NCBI GenBank assembly: GCA_038147755.1
Contig: JAYQTS010000008.1
Location: 186,001-250,000 of the forward strand
Length of the DNA: 64,000 nt
Reading direction: 5' to 3'
DNA from: UBA5951 sp012269555
Lineage (GTDB): Bacteria > Pseudomonadota > Alphaproteobacteria > Puniceispirillales > Puniceispirillaceae
This document shows positions 1 through 9,252 of this stretch, in pieces. Under the pieces are notes generated by a model. It had not been told where the DNA came from. It ran no database searches and worked only from the letters and a program-made list of their open reading frames with translations. Position 1 is the first letter of the stretch; the number at the start of each line of letters is the position of its first letter. The position numbers and the translations under genes were made by a program.

Positions 1-390
1 GTCAGGGGGCATTGTTTGCAGACCTTTGGTTTTTTTTCCTTTATTATTATTTGGAAAAAAACCAAATATATCCTCTGAAGTGAAATTACTGGAATTCTTA
101 TAATGAGAATCCGTTCCTCCAGTTCCGAATCTCCAACTTGGCCGCTCCCACGTAGTTGCGCGTCTTATTTCTGCTTCAAGTGCATCTACATTTAAACCAT
201 CAAAGTAATTCCAACCTTTATTATATTCGCGCACATGCTGAAGACAGAACCAGACATAGGAACGTAAATCGTCACGGTTACGTGGTGCGGGATAAATGCC
301 ATCTTCTAAACAGTGTTCCGCTTCACATTTTTTGGTTTGCGAGGGTTCCTCTTTGAGTCCTCTTATTTCTGGTATCTTTGCTTCCGTCAT
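1..390 (-). CDS. J-domain (DnaJ-family) protein, 3' end cut by window edge
   Basis: My own translation from the ATG at 390 runs open to base 1 (130 codons). The N-terminal part has the Cys and aromatic pattern (KKCEAEHC, then WFCLQHVREYNK and WNYF) that I know from alphaproteobacterial J-domain proteins whose J domain lies at the C-terminus. The J domain itself would lie beyond base 1 and is not visible. It is divergent from bolA across about 115 AT-rich bases, a common pairing in this class. Likely an Hsp70 co-chaperone. The family call rests on the N-terminal region and the neighbour only. Confidence 0.72.
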   Translation of the reverse strand, partial: MTEAKIPEIRGLKEEPSQTKKCEAEHCLEDGIYPAPRNRDDLRSYVWFCLQHVREYNKGWNYFDGLNVDALEAEIRRATTWERPSWRFGTGGTDSHYKNSSNFTSEDIFGFFPNNNKGKKTKGLQTMPPD

Positions 391-505
391 ATTGGTAAAC
401 TAAGGTTATAAGTTTATTAAGACAAGGTGATAGATTAAATTTACAGATTTAATCTTAATTTAATTATTTAAATAAATTACAAGTTGCAATGAAAGAGTAA
501 AGAAG

Positions 506-766
506 ATGTCAACTAGAAGCCTAATTGAGAATTTATTAACTGATGCATTTTCTCCAAATTTTTTAGAAGTGCGAGATGTGAGTGCGGCTCATTTTGGTCA
601 TGCAGGTGCAAAAGAGGGGGGTGAAAGTCATTTTGAAGTTGATATTGAAGCTACTGCATTTTCTGAAAAAACCAGAGTACAATCTCATCGATTGATCTAC
701 GGGGTATTAAAGCCCTTGTTAGATACTTCAGTACATGCTGTAGCTTTGAATGTTAAATCAATTTAA
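506..766 (+). CDS. bolA: BolA family protein
   Basis: 86 residues, the normal length for BolA. The core reads as a BolA domain: HFGHAGAKEGGESHFEV around residues 29-45, then a helix with SHRLIYGVLKPLL and the closing HAVALNVKSI strand. BolA proteins pair with monothiol glutaredoxins in Fe-S handling and also influence morphology and stress response. The gene stands alone on this strand, divergent from the J-domain gene and convergent with the DUF2889 gene, whose stop lies 12 bases beyond. Confidence 0.9.
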   Translation: MSTRSLIENLLTDAFSPNFLEVRDVSAAHFGHAGAKEGGESHFEVDIEATAFSEKTRVQSHRLIYGVLKPLLDTSVHAVALNVKSI

Positions 767-778
767 ATCAGCACAATT

Positions 779-1312
779 TTATTTATTATAAGTCTCTGAA
801 TAGGCTATACAGCTATTTTTTAGATTATTTTCTTGATTAATTTCTGGTAAATTATTTGCTTCTATTCCCCTCCTTCTTTGACGAGATATTTCGCCTCCGA
901 TAGTCTGATAGGCTGTGGTTGCAAGAGGCCCGGTTAATTCAGTGATATGTGTGCATCCGGAAGGTCCCCCAATCCTCTCTTGAACGCGTCGCTTCCAACC
1001 GGGGCCTATCTTTATTCCAATCAAGTTTTTAAAGTTTTCTGCTCCTTTTGGACAAATTTGATAAGGACCCGAAATTGTTATCGCATGAGCATCCTTCACT
1101 CTTAGATTTACATCAACCGTTATTCTCACTTTCATGTGATGATAGGGCGTATTTTTTTTGACGATGCCGTGTGTGTCAGATGGGAAATCATAGGTTTTAC
1201 TGTCAGTAAGTACAGCTTCGATATCAAAATCTCCATCTTTTCTTATATAACCCATACAGTGAATATTTCTATTGTGGACGAGTTTACGATCTTTTGGGTT
1301 CTGCAGATTCAT
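779..1312 (-). CDS. DUF2889 domain protein
   Basis: About 177 residues. The start at 1312 is preferred because GAGG lies about 8 bases upstream of that ATG; the in-frame TTG at 1324 is less likely. The motif order is HNRNIHCMGYIRKDGDFDIE, a DSKTYDF segment, then MKVRITVDVNLRVKDA and a Cys-containing segment GPSGCTHITEL, matching DUF2889 proteins as I remember them. Function is unknown. It lies downstream of, and on the same strand as, the CorC-like gene, separated by about 40 bases. Confidence 0.72.
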   Translation of the reverse strand: MNLQNPKDRKLVHNRNIHCMGYIRKDGDFDIEAVLTDSKTYDFPSDTHGIVKKNTPYHHMKVRITVDVNLRVKDAHAITISGPYQICPKGAENFKNLIGIKIGPGWKRRVQERIGGPSGCTHITELTGPLATTAYQTIGGEISRQRRRGIEANNLPEINQENNLKNSCIAYSETYNK

Positions 1313-1350
1313 TTTAAACCTCAATTTTTTTAGTAGTTATGCAGAATTTT

Positions 1351-2643
1351 TTATTCTGGTAACGTAGAAAATGATTTTTTTTGGCCAACATGTTTTTGTT
1401 TCGTCCATATTCTAAGACTTGTAATTTGGTTATTTTGTCTATGAATAACGCGAAAGCGCATTCCATGAATATTAAACTCTCCTCCTGGGAGAGGAATAGT
1501 TCTTGTTTCATATAACAATAACCCAGCTATTGTAGATGCATCGCTATCAGGCAGATTAATATCTAGTATCCTGTTTAGATCTCGAATAGTAACGTTTCCA
1601 TCAACCACATATGAACCATCGGCTTGCGCGGTGCAACCAGCTAGTTCTACATCATGTTCATCATCAATATCACCTACAATTTCTTCAATGATATCTTCTA
1701 GTGTCACAATGCCTCTAAAATCACCATATTCATCTACTACGATTGCAAAATGCTCCCTCCTTGTTCTAAATGCTTGAAGCTGATTAGCGAGCAATGTTGT
1801 TTCTGGAACAAAGTAAGTAGGGCTAGCTATTTTGGCTACGTCAAACTTTTTCTTATTTTTGTTGTTAGAGTTTTGCAGAGCTCTTAAAAGGTCTTTTACA
1901 TGTAAAACACCAATTATATTCTCGGGTTTTCCGGAGTATACAGGTAAGCGAGTGTGAGGTGAGTTAAGAACAAATGAGACTATATCTTCTGGTTTGTCCT
2001 CTACATTTACCATAGATACTGAGCCACGATGTGTCATTATTTCATCTACAGTCAGCTCGGATAAATCCAAAACTGAAGATAACATCGCTTTTGTTTCTTT
2101 TAGCTCTGAAGTGCTTTCTCCCATTTGAAGGTCAATCAAACCTCTGAGCTCTTCTTCTCTATCTTCCGAAATTTCCGAGTTTCTCCCAAGAAAAATAAGA
2201 GAGATCCATCTCATTGTCATTGTAAGAGGAGTTAAAATTAGAACAATAAACCTAATTGGAGTTGCAACCACTAGAGCAAATTGATTTGCATTTTTAATAG
2301 CGTAAGTTTTAGGTAATACCTCAGCAAAAATAGTGATTAAAATCGTCATCACTAAAGTTGCTATGAAAACACCTGAGTCGTCAAAAAATGCTATCGCCGC
2401 TGAAGTTGCGAGTGCCGATGCTAATACATTTACAGCATTGTTTCCTATAAGTATTGCACTTATAAGAGAGTCTTTGTCATTTTTAAGTTTTTCTACTAAC
2501 GACGCATTTCTATTTCCATTATTAGCAAGTTGACGCATTTTTGCATCAGAAGCAGCTGTGAGACCGGTTTCAGAGCTTGAAAAAAACCCTGACGCAAAAA
2601 TCAAAATAATTATTGAAACGATCAAAGTCCAATTATCAAACAT
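1351..2643 (-). CDS. CorC/HlyC family membrane protein with CBS pair (CNNM type)
   Basis: 430 residues from the ATG at 2643, which follows an AAGGGGG ribosome site; a longer reading frame begins inside aroB and is rejected. Residues about 1-180 form the DUF21 membrane domain with four hydrophobic helices. A CBS-domain pair follows at about 195-325 (GSVSMVNVEDKPED and VVDEYGDFRGIVTLEDIIEEIVGD), then a C-terminal CorC/HlyC domain (ADGSYVVDGNVTIRDLNRIL). Members are linked to Mg2+/Co2+ efflux or membrane repair. The start overlaps the 3' end of aroB by 8 bases, so an aroK-aroB-corC operon is likely. Confidence 0.88.
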   Translation of the reverse strand: MFDNWTLIVSIIILIFASGFFSSSETGLTAASDAKMRQLANNGNRNASLVEKLKNDKDSLISAILIGNNAVNVLASALATSAAIAFFDDSGVFIATLVMTILITIFAEVLPKTYAIKNANQFALVVATPIRFIVLILTPLTMTMRWISLIFLGRNSEISEDREEELRGLIDLQMGESTSELKETKAMLSSVLDLSELTVDEIMTHRGSVSMVNVEDKPEDIVSFVLNSPHTRLPVYSGKPENIIGVLHVKDLLRALQNSNNKNKKKFDVAKIASPTYFVPETTLLANQLQAFRTRREHFAIVVDEYGDFRGIVTLEDIIEEIVGDIDDEHDVELAGCTAQADGSYVVDGNVTIRDLNRILDINLPDSDASTIAGLLLYETRTIPLPGGEFNIHGMRFRVIHRQNNQITSLRIWTKQKHVGQKKSFSTLPE

Positions 2644-3757
2644 GATTGACCCCCTTGGCAATAAAAAATGATGAAATTTCCTCTTCTGATATATTTTGGA
2701 CAACACAAGCTTTTCCAATTCTATTTGCCAGAATAAAGGTTAATTCGTTGGAAACAGTTTTTTTATCTTTTCTCATATGTTCAATGATTTGAGGAATTGG
2801 AGCTTTTCCAGCTGGAAGAGATGCGTAATTGTACGGCAACCCAGTCTGTGCAAGATGAGAGCGAACACGTGCCGCATCCTCTTTTGAACAAAGTTGTTTT
2901 GTATAAGAGAAGTCAAAGGCTAGTCCTAAACCTGCGGCAACTGCTTCTCCATGTAACAATTCTCCATTATACTCGGCAATAGCCTCAAATGCATGGGCAA
3001 AAGTATGACCAAGGTTTAGCAAAGCACGCATTCCTTTTTCCGTTTCATCTGAAGCAACAATTTCTGCTTTCATTTCGCAAGAGCGTTTGATTGCATATAT
3101 TACTTTATCTTGTTTTAAGTCTAATATATCAGACCAGTTTTTTTCTAACCATTTAAAGAAATTAGCGTCGCCAAGAAGTCCATATTTCACTATTTCTGCA
3201 TAACCTGAAAGTAATTCTCTTTTTGAAAGAGAGTTTAATAGGTTAGTGTCAGTAAGGACTATTTTTGGTTGATGAAATGCGCCAATCAAATTTTTACCTG
3301 CTCGTGCATTTATTCCAGTCTTTCCTCCCACAGAACTATCAACCTGAGCAAGAAGGCTAGTTGGTATTTGAATATAATCAATACCTCTAAGAAGACTTGC
3401 AGAGGCAAAGCCGACTAGGTCTCCAATCACCCCTCCACCGAGAGCGATAAGAATTGTGTTGCGGTCAATTCCGATATTAAGAATGTCATTACAAATTTCA
3501 GTGAAAACAGATAAAGATTTAGAGTTTTCACCTGAAGGAACTTGTAAATTATTAAGTTTACAACAAATTGGGGAAATTGTTTTAGCAAGTAAATTTTGAT
3601 AAATAGGGCCAATAGTAGTATCCGAGATTACGATACAATGTCTGTTAGACACAAAATCATAAAGATAAGTATCAGCAGCTTTTAGTAAATTAGGTCCTAT
3701 TAAAATTGGGTAGGATCTATCGTTTAAGCCAACATTTATTTTTTCAGCATTAGTCAT
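2636..3757 (-). CDS. aroB: 3-dehydroquinate synthase
   Basis: 373 residues, full length. It converts DAHP to 3-dehydroquinate with NAD+ and a divalent metal, the second step of the shikimate pathway. Diagnostic stretches are SGENSKSL, the glycine-rich IALGGGVIGDLVGFAS, PTSLLAQVDSSVGGKTGIN and the metal-site region LNLGHTFAHAFE. The start codon overlaps the aroK stop in the form ATGA, and the 3' end overlaps the CorC-like gene, indicating translational coupling within one operon. Confidence 0.96.
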   Translation of the reverse strand: MTNAEKINVGLNDRSYPILIGPNLLKAADTYLYDFVSNRHCIVISDTTIGPIYQNLLAKTISPICCKLNNLQVPSGENSKSLSVFTEICNDILNIGIDRNTILIALGGGVIGDLVGFASASLLRGIDYIQIPTSLLAQVDSSVGGKTGINARAGKNLIGAFHQPKIVLTDTNLLNSLSKRELLSGYAEIVKYGLLGDANFFKWLEKNWSDILDLKQDKVIYAIKRSCEMKAEIVASDETEKGMRALLNLGHTFAHAFEAIAEYNGELLHGEAVAAGLGLAFDFSYTKQLCSKEDAARVRSHLAQTGLPYNYASLPAGKAPIPQIIEHMRKDKKTVSNELTFILANRIGKACVVQNISEEEISSFFIAKGVNHV

Positions 3758-4329
3758 TTTATGTCCTCAATACGAGATGATTTTAACCTTAATACCTTTC
3801 TATCCTTAAGTTCCTTTATTATTATATTTAAGGATTGAGTAGTAGATAGATTGTCTGTATCAATAACAATATGAGCTTTCTTATAAAAAGGTTCTCGCTC
3901 TTTATATAAATTGGTCAACGTTAAAAGCGGGTCACCGTTTGCAAGTAACGGACGGTTGTTTAGATTTTCCATTCTAGCTAATAATGTTTCTGGTTTTGTA
4001 CGAAGCCATATTGTAACTGTAGTATCATTCAGCATCTCTCTAATTTTAGTAGAAATGAATGCCCCTCCGCCGGTTGATAAAATAACTGGGGCACGTTTAA
4101 GAATATCGGCTATCACACGATTTTCGATATTACGAAATTTTTCTTCTCCACTGAGCTCAAAAATTTCTGGAATTGATATCCCAGCACGCTGAACAATTTC
4201 TTCATCACTATCAACAAAATCTACATGTATCGTTTTGGCAAAATGTCTACCAAGCGTTGTTTTGCCTGCGCCCATCAACCCTATAAATGCTACGGTATTT
4301 GATAAAATGAAATTTTCCTTGTTTTCCAT
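3754..4329 (-). CDS. aroK: shikimate kinase
   Basis: 191 residues from the ATG at 4329, the usual AroK length; a 25-residue upstream extension in the same frame is hydrophobic and probably not translated. The P-loop GLMGAGKTT lies near the N-terminus, followed by VDSDEEI (shikimate-binding Asp), an Arg in EKFRNIE, STGGGAF and the lid region NNRPLL. It phosphorylates shikimate for aromatic amino-acid synthesis. First gene of the aroK-aroB-corC block, overlapping aroB by 4 bases. Confidence 0.95.
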   Translation of the reverse strand: MENKENFILSNTVAFIGLMGAGKTTLGRHFAKTIHVDFVDSDEEIVQRAGISIPEIFELSGEEKFRNIENRVIADILKRAPVILSTGGGAFISTKIREMLNDTTVTIWLRTKPETLLARMENLNNRPLLANGDPLLTLTNLYKEREPFYKKAHIVIDTDNLSTTQSLNIIIKELKDRKVLRLKSSRIEDIK

Positions 4330-4545
4330 AATATACTTTTTAACGACCTTACTAGCTTTCGGCAAATAAGAACTTAATAAAAAAAGGAGAAAGATAAATG
4401 GCAACTACTATTTTTTAGTGCCGCATTCACGCCATAATCATATTCTAAATCATTTACTTAGTTATTTAAATTTCAGATTAGTATGGATTTTAGAGTTTAA
4501 AGTGCTAATCTGAGCTTTAAGTGAATGAAGATAATGAGGCTAAAA

Positions 4546-4683
4546 ATGAAGATGTTTCTTACAGTTATAATGCTAATTATAATTAGCGTAGTTTTAGGCT
4601 CTGTTTTTTTGTCTAATTGGAATATACCAGCACCAACTAAAATGGTATCTGAAGTCATAGATGATAGCAAATTCAGGAATTAA
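4546..4683 (+). CDS. tiny single-helix membrane peptide, conserved-looking
   Basis: A 45-codon frame with GAGG 6-8 bases before the ATG; an in-frame ATG at 4534 is possible but has a weaker site. The peptide starts MKMFLTVIMLIIISVVLGSV, a single hydrophobic helix, then a short polar tail with NIPAPTKMVSEVIDD. I recall similar short proteins with a helix plus a D/N-IPAPT tail in alphaproteobacteria, but no function. Its stop lies directly before the start of the large secreted protein, so the two are probably cotranslated. Confidence 0.55.
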   Translation: MKMFLTVIMLIIISVVLGSVFLSNWNIPAPTKMVSEVIDDSKFRN

Positions 4684-4684
4684 A

Positions 4685-6874
4685 ATGGTAGTTTGGGCAA
4701 GGGTTTTTCTGACAAGCATTCTCATGTTTTTTATATCTCAATCAGGATTAACTCAAGACATTATTTATGATAGAAATTCTAACTTGGAAGGTAACATAAA
4801 CTCTCCCCAAAATTCACGACAATCATTTTTTCCGCCGACTCAAGTGCCATTGGAAGAATACACATCGCCCATTATAAACCAAAAAAATAACCCGTCAGAA
4901 TTAAATTTATATGATTTAACAGCAACTATTGTAGATGAAGAAGCTGATAACCAAACAGAGATCGTTACTGAAAATAGTGCTGAAATATCCAAAATTAAAG
5001 ATGATGATGACGCTAGTCAGTCTATTCTAAAAGAACAGTTAATAGATAGTGATGTGTTAAATAATAATATGATATTTGAGCGGGATAATATTCCCTCTAA
5101 AGATAATACATCTGACATTGATAAGCTCATCAACGAACTATTTCCTACGGAAGTTGTTGAATCAGAAACTAAAACCAATATGCAGATTGATGAAAGTTTA
5201 TTACAGCCAAAATTAACGAGCAGCGCCGACGAACAAAATCAACAAAATAGTAATCTCGTCACACCTTCAGTTAATGTTGATTTGCGAGAGTTATCTGGTG
5301 TGGGATTGGTGACAACTGGTATATCTGATTGGCAGCAGAGAGAAATGCCGTTTAATATATTACTTTGGAACGGGTCTAAGCCAGAAAATATTGAATATTT
5401 ATATCAAGTGAGTGAGCCTTATGGGTCATCTAAAACAATAAATTCACTGGTCTATTCTTCTATAATCAGAAAGTCAGCGCCTCCCAGCGGAGTTACTGGT
5501 AACAGCGCGTTGTCACAATCATTGGTTTTTGCTCGGTTGGAATGGCTGGCGCGAGCAGGTAAATCGGAAGCCTTAGCAGATCTTATTCGTAAGCTTCCTG
5601 AGGATGATAAAGGATGGGAAAACTGGCAGAGATGGCTTGGAGCATATGATTTATTGTCATATAACGATTCACCAACTTGCACCAAAGCAGATAAAAAAGT
5701 ATCACAAGAAATTGATACTTTCTGGCTTAAGGTACAGATATTGTGCAGAGTTATAGATGGAGCGCACGAGGAAGCACTGTTTTTAACAGAGTTGATGAGT
5801 GCAAGCGGAGAAGAGGACCCCTTATTTTTTGAATTACTTAAAAATTTTCAATCTTCTCAATCAATTAATAATATTCTAACACAGCCCTCTTTAACACCGC
5901 TTCATTTAATTTTAATGGATTTAGCACAAGCTCCTATTGAATGGCATCAAATTTCAGAACTTCCACTTTCAATGATGCAAGCGAGCAATCTAATTAAAAA
6001 TACGACACGAGAAGCAAGATTAGCATTTGCTATGAAGCAAATTTTACAACAGAGTGATACAGCATATGAAGCTTCAGCTCTTATTCGCAGTTTGTATGAT
6101 CCAGAACGTCAAATGGAGACAGATTTTAGTATATTACAAAACACAAAAGGTGACTTAAGGCTTATAGCTAGTGCGGAAATTTATGCAGCGTTGGCTGGAA
6201 ATATGTTTCAAGCAGAAATCCAAAGAGATTACGATTTTCTTTTTTTAGCCTCATTTAAGGAGGAGGTGGAGTTCGGGAATGGTAAAGCATTGTTGCCATT
6301 TTATGCTGAACTTGCCAGAACGCGACTAAGCGCAGACTCGTTGCCTATTATACCAATTGAATTAAAAACCCAATTTGAGCAAATTATTTTGCTTGATGAC
6401 TTACAAAATATGTCTATCCAAAATATGCTAGACTCATCTGAAGATATTAATCCGTTATTACTTATGTTTAATATTGATAAAGCTGAAAAATCATCCTTAG
6501 ATGTGCTTCAAGAATTAGGTTTATGGCAACTTCTACCTGTTTTTGATCAAGCATCAATGATTAAAGTGCCTATTGATTGGCTTGAATCAGCCTCGATGAA
6601 GACGGCTAAACCAACAGCCCACGAGAGCTTAGAATTAGAACCAACGTTGAAAAATGCTTTACTCTCATCATCAGGTGGTCAACGTACCGCAGAGACAATT
6701 TTGATTATATCTTCATTGTTTCAGAAGCATAAACTAAATCATATTTCTGCAAACGATTTGGCTTTAGTTGTAAAGTCATTAAATGAAATAGGTTTTAGTG
6801 AAGCAGCTGAAGATCTAGTCAAAGAAATTGTTACGTCACATTTGTTAGAAATATTTTGGGAGCAAGAAGCATAA
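4685..6874 (+). CDS. large secreted protein of unknown function
   Basis: 729 residues from the ATG at 4685, which has AGGA 6 bases upstream; a reading from 4661 would overlap the tiny gene before it. Residues 1-24 are a signal peptide ending in a QSGLTQ-like region. Residues about 25-200 are low-complexity, rich in Asn, Asp, Glu and Ser. The remainder looks helical and repeat-like, suggesting a periplasmic helical scaffold, but I recognise no family. It is followed by the xerD-type gene about 100 bases downstream on the same strand. Confidence 0.65.
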   Translation: MVVWARVFLTSILMFFISQSGLTQDIIYDRNSNLEGNINSPQNSRQSFFPPTQVPLEEYTSPIINQKNNPSELNLYDLTATIVDEEADNQTEIVTENSAEISKIKDDDDASQSILKEQLIDSDVLNNNMIFERDNIPSKDNTSDIDKLINELFPTEVVESETKTNMQIDESLLQPKLTSSADEQNQQNSNLVTPSVNVDLRELSGVGLVTTGISDWQQREMPFNILLWNGSKPENIEYLYQVSEPYGSSKTINSLVYSSIIRKSAPPSGVTGNSALSQSLVFARLEWLARAGKSEALADLIRKLPEDDKGWENWQRWLGAYDLLSYNDSPTCTKADKKVSQEIDTFWLKVQILCRVIDGAHEEALFLTELMSASGEEDPLFFELLKNFQSSQSINNILTQPSLTPLHLILMDLAQAPIEWHQISELPLSMMQASNLIKNTTREARLAFAMKQILQQSDTAYEASALIRSLYDPERQMETDFSILQNTKGDLRLIASAEIYAALAGNMFQAEIQRDYDFLFLASFKEEVEFGNGKALLPFYAELARTRLSADSLPIIPIELKTQFEQIILLDDLQNMSIQNMLDSSEDINPLLLMFNIDKAEKSSLDVLQELGLWQLLPVFDQASMIKVPIDWLESASMKTAKPTAHESLELEPTLKNALLSSSGGQRTAETILIISSLFQKHKLNHISANDLALVVKSLNEIGFSEAAEDLVKEIVTSHLLEIFWEQEA

Positions 6875-6977
6875 GTTTTTGGGCTTGAAACCTAACTTAA
6901 CCTAGTTACAATATACATAAACTAAATTAGACCTATTTTTTGGTTTGCTAGCCTTCGGATAACATTAGGATTATAGG

Positions 6978-7895
6978 GTGTCCATAATAAAAAAAGACCA
7001 GAAAATTAATATATTTTTGCAGGTTTTGGCAGCTGAAACTGGTGCATCTAAAAACACATTATTAGCTTATGAAAAAGATTTGGTTTTAGCTGACTCCCAT
7101 ACCCAGTCAATTTTCAATAAAAACCTTTCTTCTACCAACGAGCGCGAATTACTTTCCTGCCTATCCCACTGGCAAAAACAAGGCAAATCGGCAAAAACCA
7201 TCACAAGAAGGATTAGTGCTCTTAAACAAATGATGAAGTGGTTAGTGTCAGATGGCTATAGAACAGACAATCCTACCATCTGGCTTGATAATCCTAAACT
7301 TCCTCAAACTATTCCTGTGAGTTTGTTGGAGACCGAAATATATTCTATTTTAGAGGCGGCAGAGAAGCTATCACCACCAGACAATTTAAGAATGTCAGCG
7401 GGAATTGAAATTTTATATGGCGCTGGATTGCGTATTTCAGAACTGCTTCAGGTAAGAAGGGCTGATATAATTTTTTCAAAAAGCTTGATTTTGGTTCGTG
7501 GTAAAGGGGGAAGAGAGCGGTTTGCGCCACTGACACATATTTCATTAATCAAAATCAAAAACTGGCTGGAAAAAAGGGATGTTGCAGGCCCTGATACTCA
7601 TCATGAGCAATTCCTAGCATTACCTAGTGAACCAGTATTAACCCGACAAAAATTTTCTACCCTATTAAAGAAAATTGCTTCAATAGCACAAGTTGATCCG
7701 GCTCGGGTTAGTCCTCATAAGCTAAGGCATTCCTTTGCAACTCATATGCTAAACAGAGGAGCAGATTTAAGAAGTTTACAAATGATGCTTGGGCATGCAG
7801 ACATTTCAACAACACAAATATACACCAAAACACGTCCAGAACGTCTTCATGGGTTAGTCTCTACAAATCACCCACTTTCTCAGAAAGATAGGTAG
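6978..7895 (+). CDS. xerD: tyrosine recombinase XerD-like
   Basis: 305 residues from a GTG start. An N-terminal SAM-like core-binding domain (about 1-95) precedes the catalytic domain. The catalytic set is visible: R152 (GAGLRISELL), K176 (VRGKGG), H247 and R250 (HKLRHSFATHML), H273 (LGHADISTTQIY) and the nucleophile Y282. This fits the XerC/XerD chromosome-dimer resolvases. XerD is slightly favoured over XerC from general resemblance, not from a decisive residue. No adjacent mobile element is seen, so a housekeeping role is likelier than a phage integrase. Confidence 0.85.
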   Translation: MSIIKKDQKINIFLQVLAAETGASKNTLLAYEKDLVLADSHTQSIFNKNLSSTNERELLSCLSHWQKQGKSAKTITRRISALKQMMKWLVSDGYRTDNPTIWLDNPKLPQTIPVSLLETEIYSILEAAEKLSPPDNLRMSAGIEILYGAGLRISELLQVRRADIIFSKSLILVRGKGGRERFAPLTHISLIKIKNWLEKRDVAGPDTHHEQFLALPSEPVLTRQKFSTLLKKIASIAQVDPARVSPHKLRHSFATHMLNRGADLRSLQMMLGHADISTTQIYTKTRPERLHGLVSTNHPLSQKDR

Positions 7896-7938
7896 AATTA
7901 CTTTACATAAACTGCACTTGGTAAAAAAACTCAGAAGA

Positions 7939-8742
7939 TTAATCTGATTTCCAGGCTCCAATGGCATTTCGGGCAAAAACTACCTCTTTTAAATTAACTT
8001 CTGCTATGACTAGTTCAGTCTGAAGGGTTTTTGCCTCTGCAATAATCTGCCCCCAAGGATTAACTATAAGTGAATGACCATAAGTTTGGCGACCATCTGC
8101 ATGTGTTCCCGACTGGGCGGCAGCTATAATAAAACAGCCCGTCTCAATTGCTCTAGCTCGTTGTAAAACGTGCCAATGTGCTTTACCAGTTTTTTCCGTA
8201 AAGGCCGCAGGTGTTAAAATTATTTCTGCTCCAGCCTGTGACATTTTACGATACATTTCAGGAAATCTTACATCATAACATATTGAAAGCCCAATGTGTG
8301 CTATTTCTGTTTGAGCTGTTACTAGTTGGTTACCAGCGTAAAAATAGTCAGACTCACGATAGATTTTTCCATCGCCAACGTCTGCATCAAACATATGAAT
8401 TTTGTCGTATGTAGCAAGGCATTCCCCGTATTTGTCAATTAAAAAACCACGATTTAGTATTTTTTCTTGACCTGATTTTTTTAATATAAGTGAGCCAACG
8501 GATATCATAATACTGTAACGTCTCGCTCGTGACTTAATTTTTTTAATTGTTTCTGAATTGTCTGCCAGCTCTGCTTTCTCTTCAAGTTCTTGATGATCTT
8601 TAGCAATAAGATTTGCGCATTCAGGAAAACAAATTAAGGAGGCGTTTTTTAAGCTCGCGTTTTGAGTTAGTTTTTCGATTATATCTTGGTTTTTATAAAT
8701 CTTATTGGATGCACAAAATTGTGCGGCTGCAACAAGCATCAT
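7939..8742 (-). CDS. carbon-nitrogen hydrolase (Nit/omega-amidase type)
   Basis: 267 residues. The nitrilase-superfamily triad is present: E41 (CFPECANL), K114 (YDKIHMFD) and C155 (LSICYDVRFPEMYR). The IHMFD and YDVRFPE motifs point to the Nit1/Nit2 branch, which hydrolyses deaminated glutathione or omega-amides. It follows grxC with only 7 bases between, so the pair is probably one operon. This is a plausible glutathione-related pairing, though the substrate is inferred from the family. Confidence 0.87.
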   Translation of the reverse strand: MMLVAAAQFCASNKIYKNQDIIEKLTQNASLKNASLICFPECANLIAKDHQELEEKAELADNSETIKKIKSRARRYSIMISVGSLILKKSGQEKILNRGFLIDKYGECLATYDKIHMFDADVGDGKIYRESDYFYAGNQLVTAQTEIAHIGLSICYDVRFPEMYRKMSQAGAEIILTPAAFTEKTGKAHWHVLQRARAIETGCFIIAAAQSGTHADGRQTYGHSLIVNPWGQIIAEAKTLQTELVIAEVNLKEVVFARNAIGAWKSD

Positions 8743-8749
8743 TCATTTC

Positions 8750-9010
8750 CTAGCAATTAAGCAATTCTTTAAGTTTTCCGTTTAACGACAATTCAATCAA
8801 TTCCTCAGAGCCGCCAATATGAACGTTATTAATAAAAATTTGTGGCACAGAAGTTTTGCCACCAGCTCTGTTTGACATTGCTTTTCTTCCCTCTTTGTCG
8901 AGAGTCAAGTCATATTGTCTATAGCTAATATTATAGCTTTTTAATAGTTGTAATGCACGATAACAATAACCACAAAAATCTGTTGTATAAATTTCAACTT
9001 GATTATGCAT
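8750..9010 (-). CDS. grxC: glutaredoxin 3
   Basis: 86 residues, the usual length. The dithiol active site is C13-G-Y-C16, followed by the cis-Pro region KTSVPQIFINN and the GSEEL motif that binds glutathione. It reduces protein disulfides and glutathione mixed disulfides in the cytoplasm. The AAGAGA ribosome site and start codon lie inside one arm of a long inverted repeat (see 9009-9141). Confidence 0.93.
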   Translation of the reverse strand: MHNQVEIYTTDFCGYCYRALQLLKSYNISYRQYDLTLDKEGRKAMSNRAGGKTSVPQIFINNVHIGGSEELIELSLNGKLKELLNC

Positions 9011-9141
9011 TTTTATCTCTTTTTCTTTTTATTAATTTGTATGTTATTTAAATTCAATTTCCAAACATTGCAATTTAAGAAATATTTTTTAAATATTTAA
9101 AATTTCGAAATTACAAATTTCATAAAAAAAGAGATAAAAAT
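9009..9141. repeat. 16-bp perfect inverted repeat in the grxC leader
   Basis: Bases 9009-9024 and 9126-9141 are exact reverse complements (arm sequence ATTTTTATCTCTTTTT), separated by 101 AT-rich bases. The left arm covers the ribosome-binding site and first base of the grxC start codon. On the other strand the right arm therefore carries a copy of that ribosome site followed by ATT instead of ATG. In an RNA reading grxC it could fold onto the initiation region; chance in AT-rich DNA cannot be excluded. Confidence 0.5.
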
Positions 9142-9252
9142 TATTTTTATTATTATTTTAAAAGAATTTTGTTAAATCATTCCCTATTAAAACAGTTTAA
9201 CAAGAAAATATATTAAATGAACGTACTTTTGGCTGATCGTCTAAAAATATAA

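Noticed and set aside
6978..7895. Tyrosine recombinase considered as an integrase marking a mobile island.
   Set aside because: Sequence is XerC/D-like in length and motifs, and no tRNA, direct repeats or phage genes flank it.
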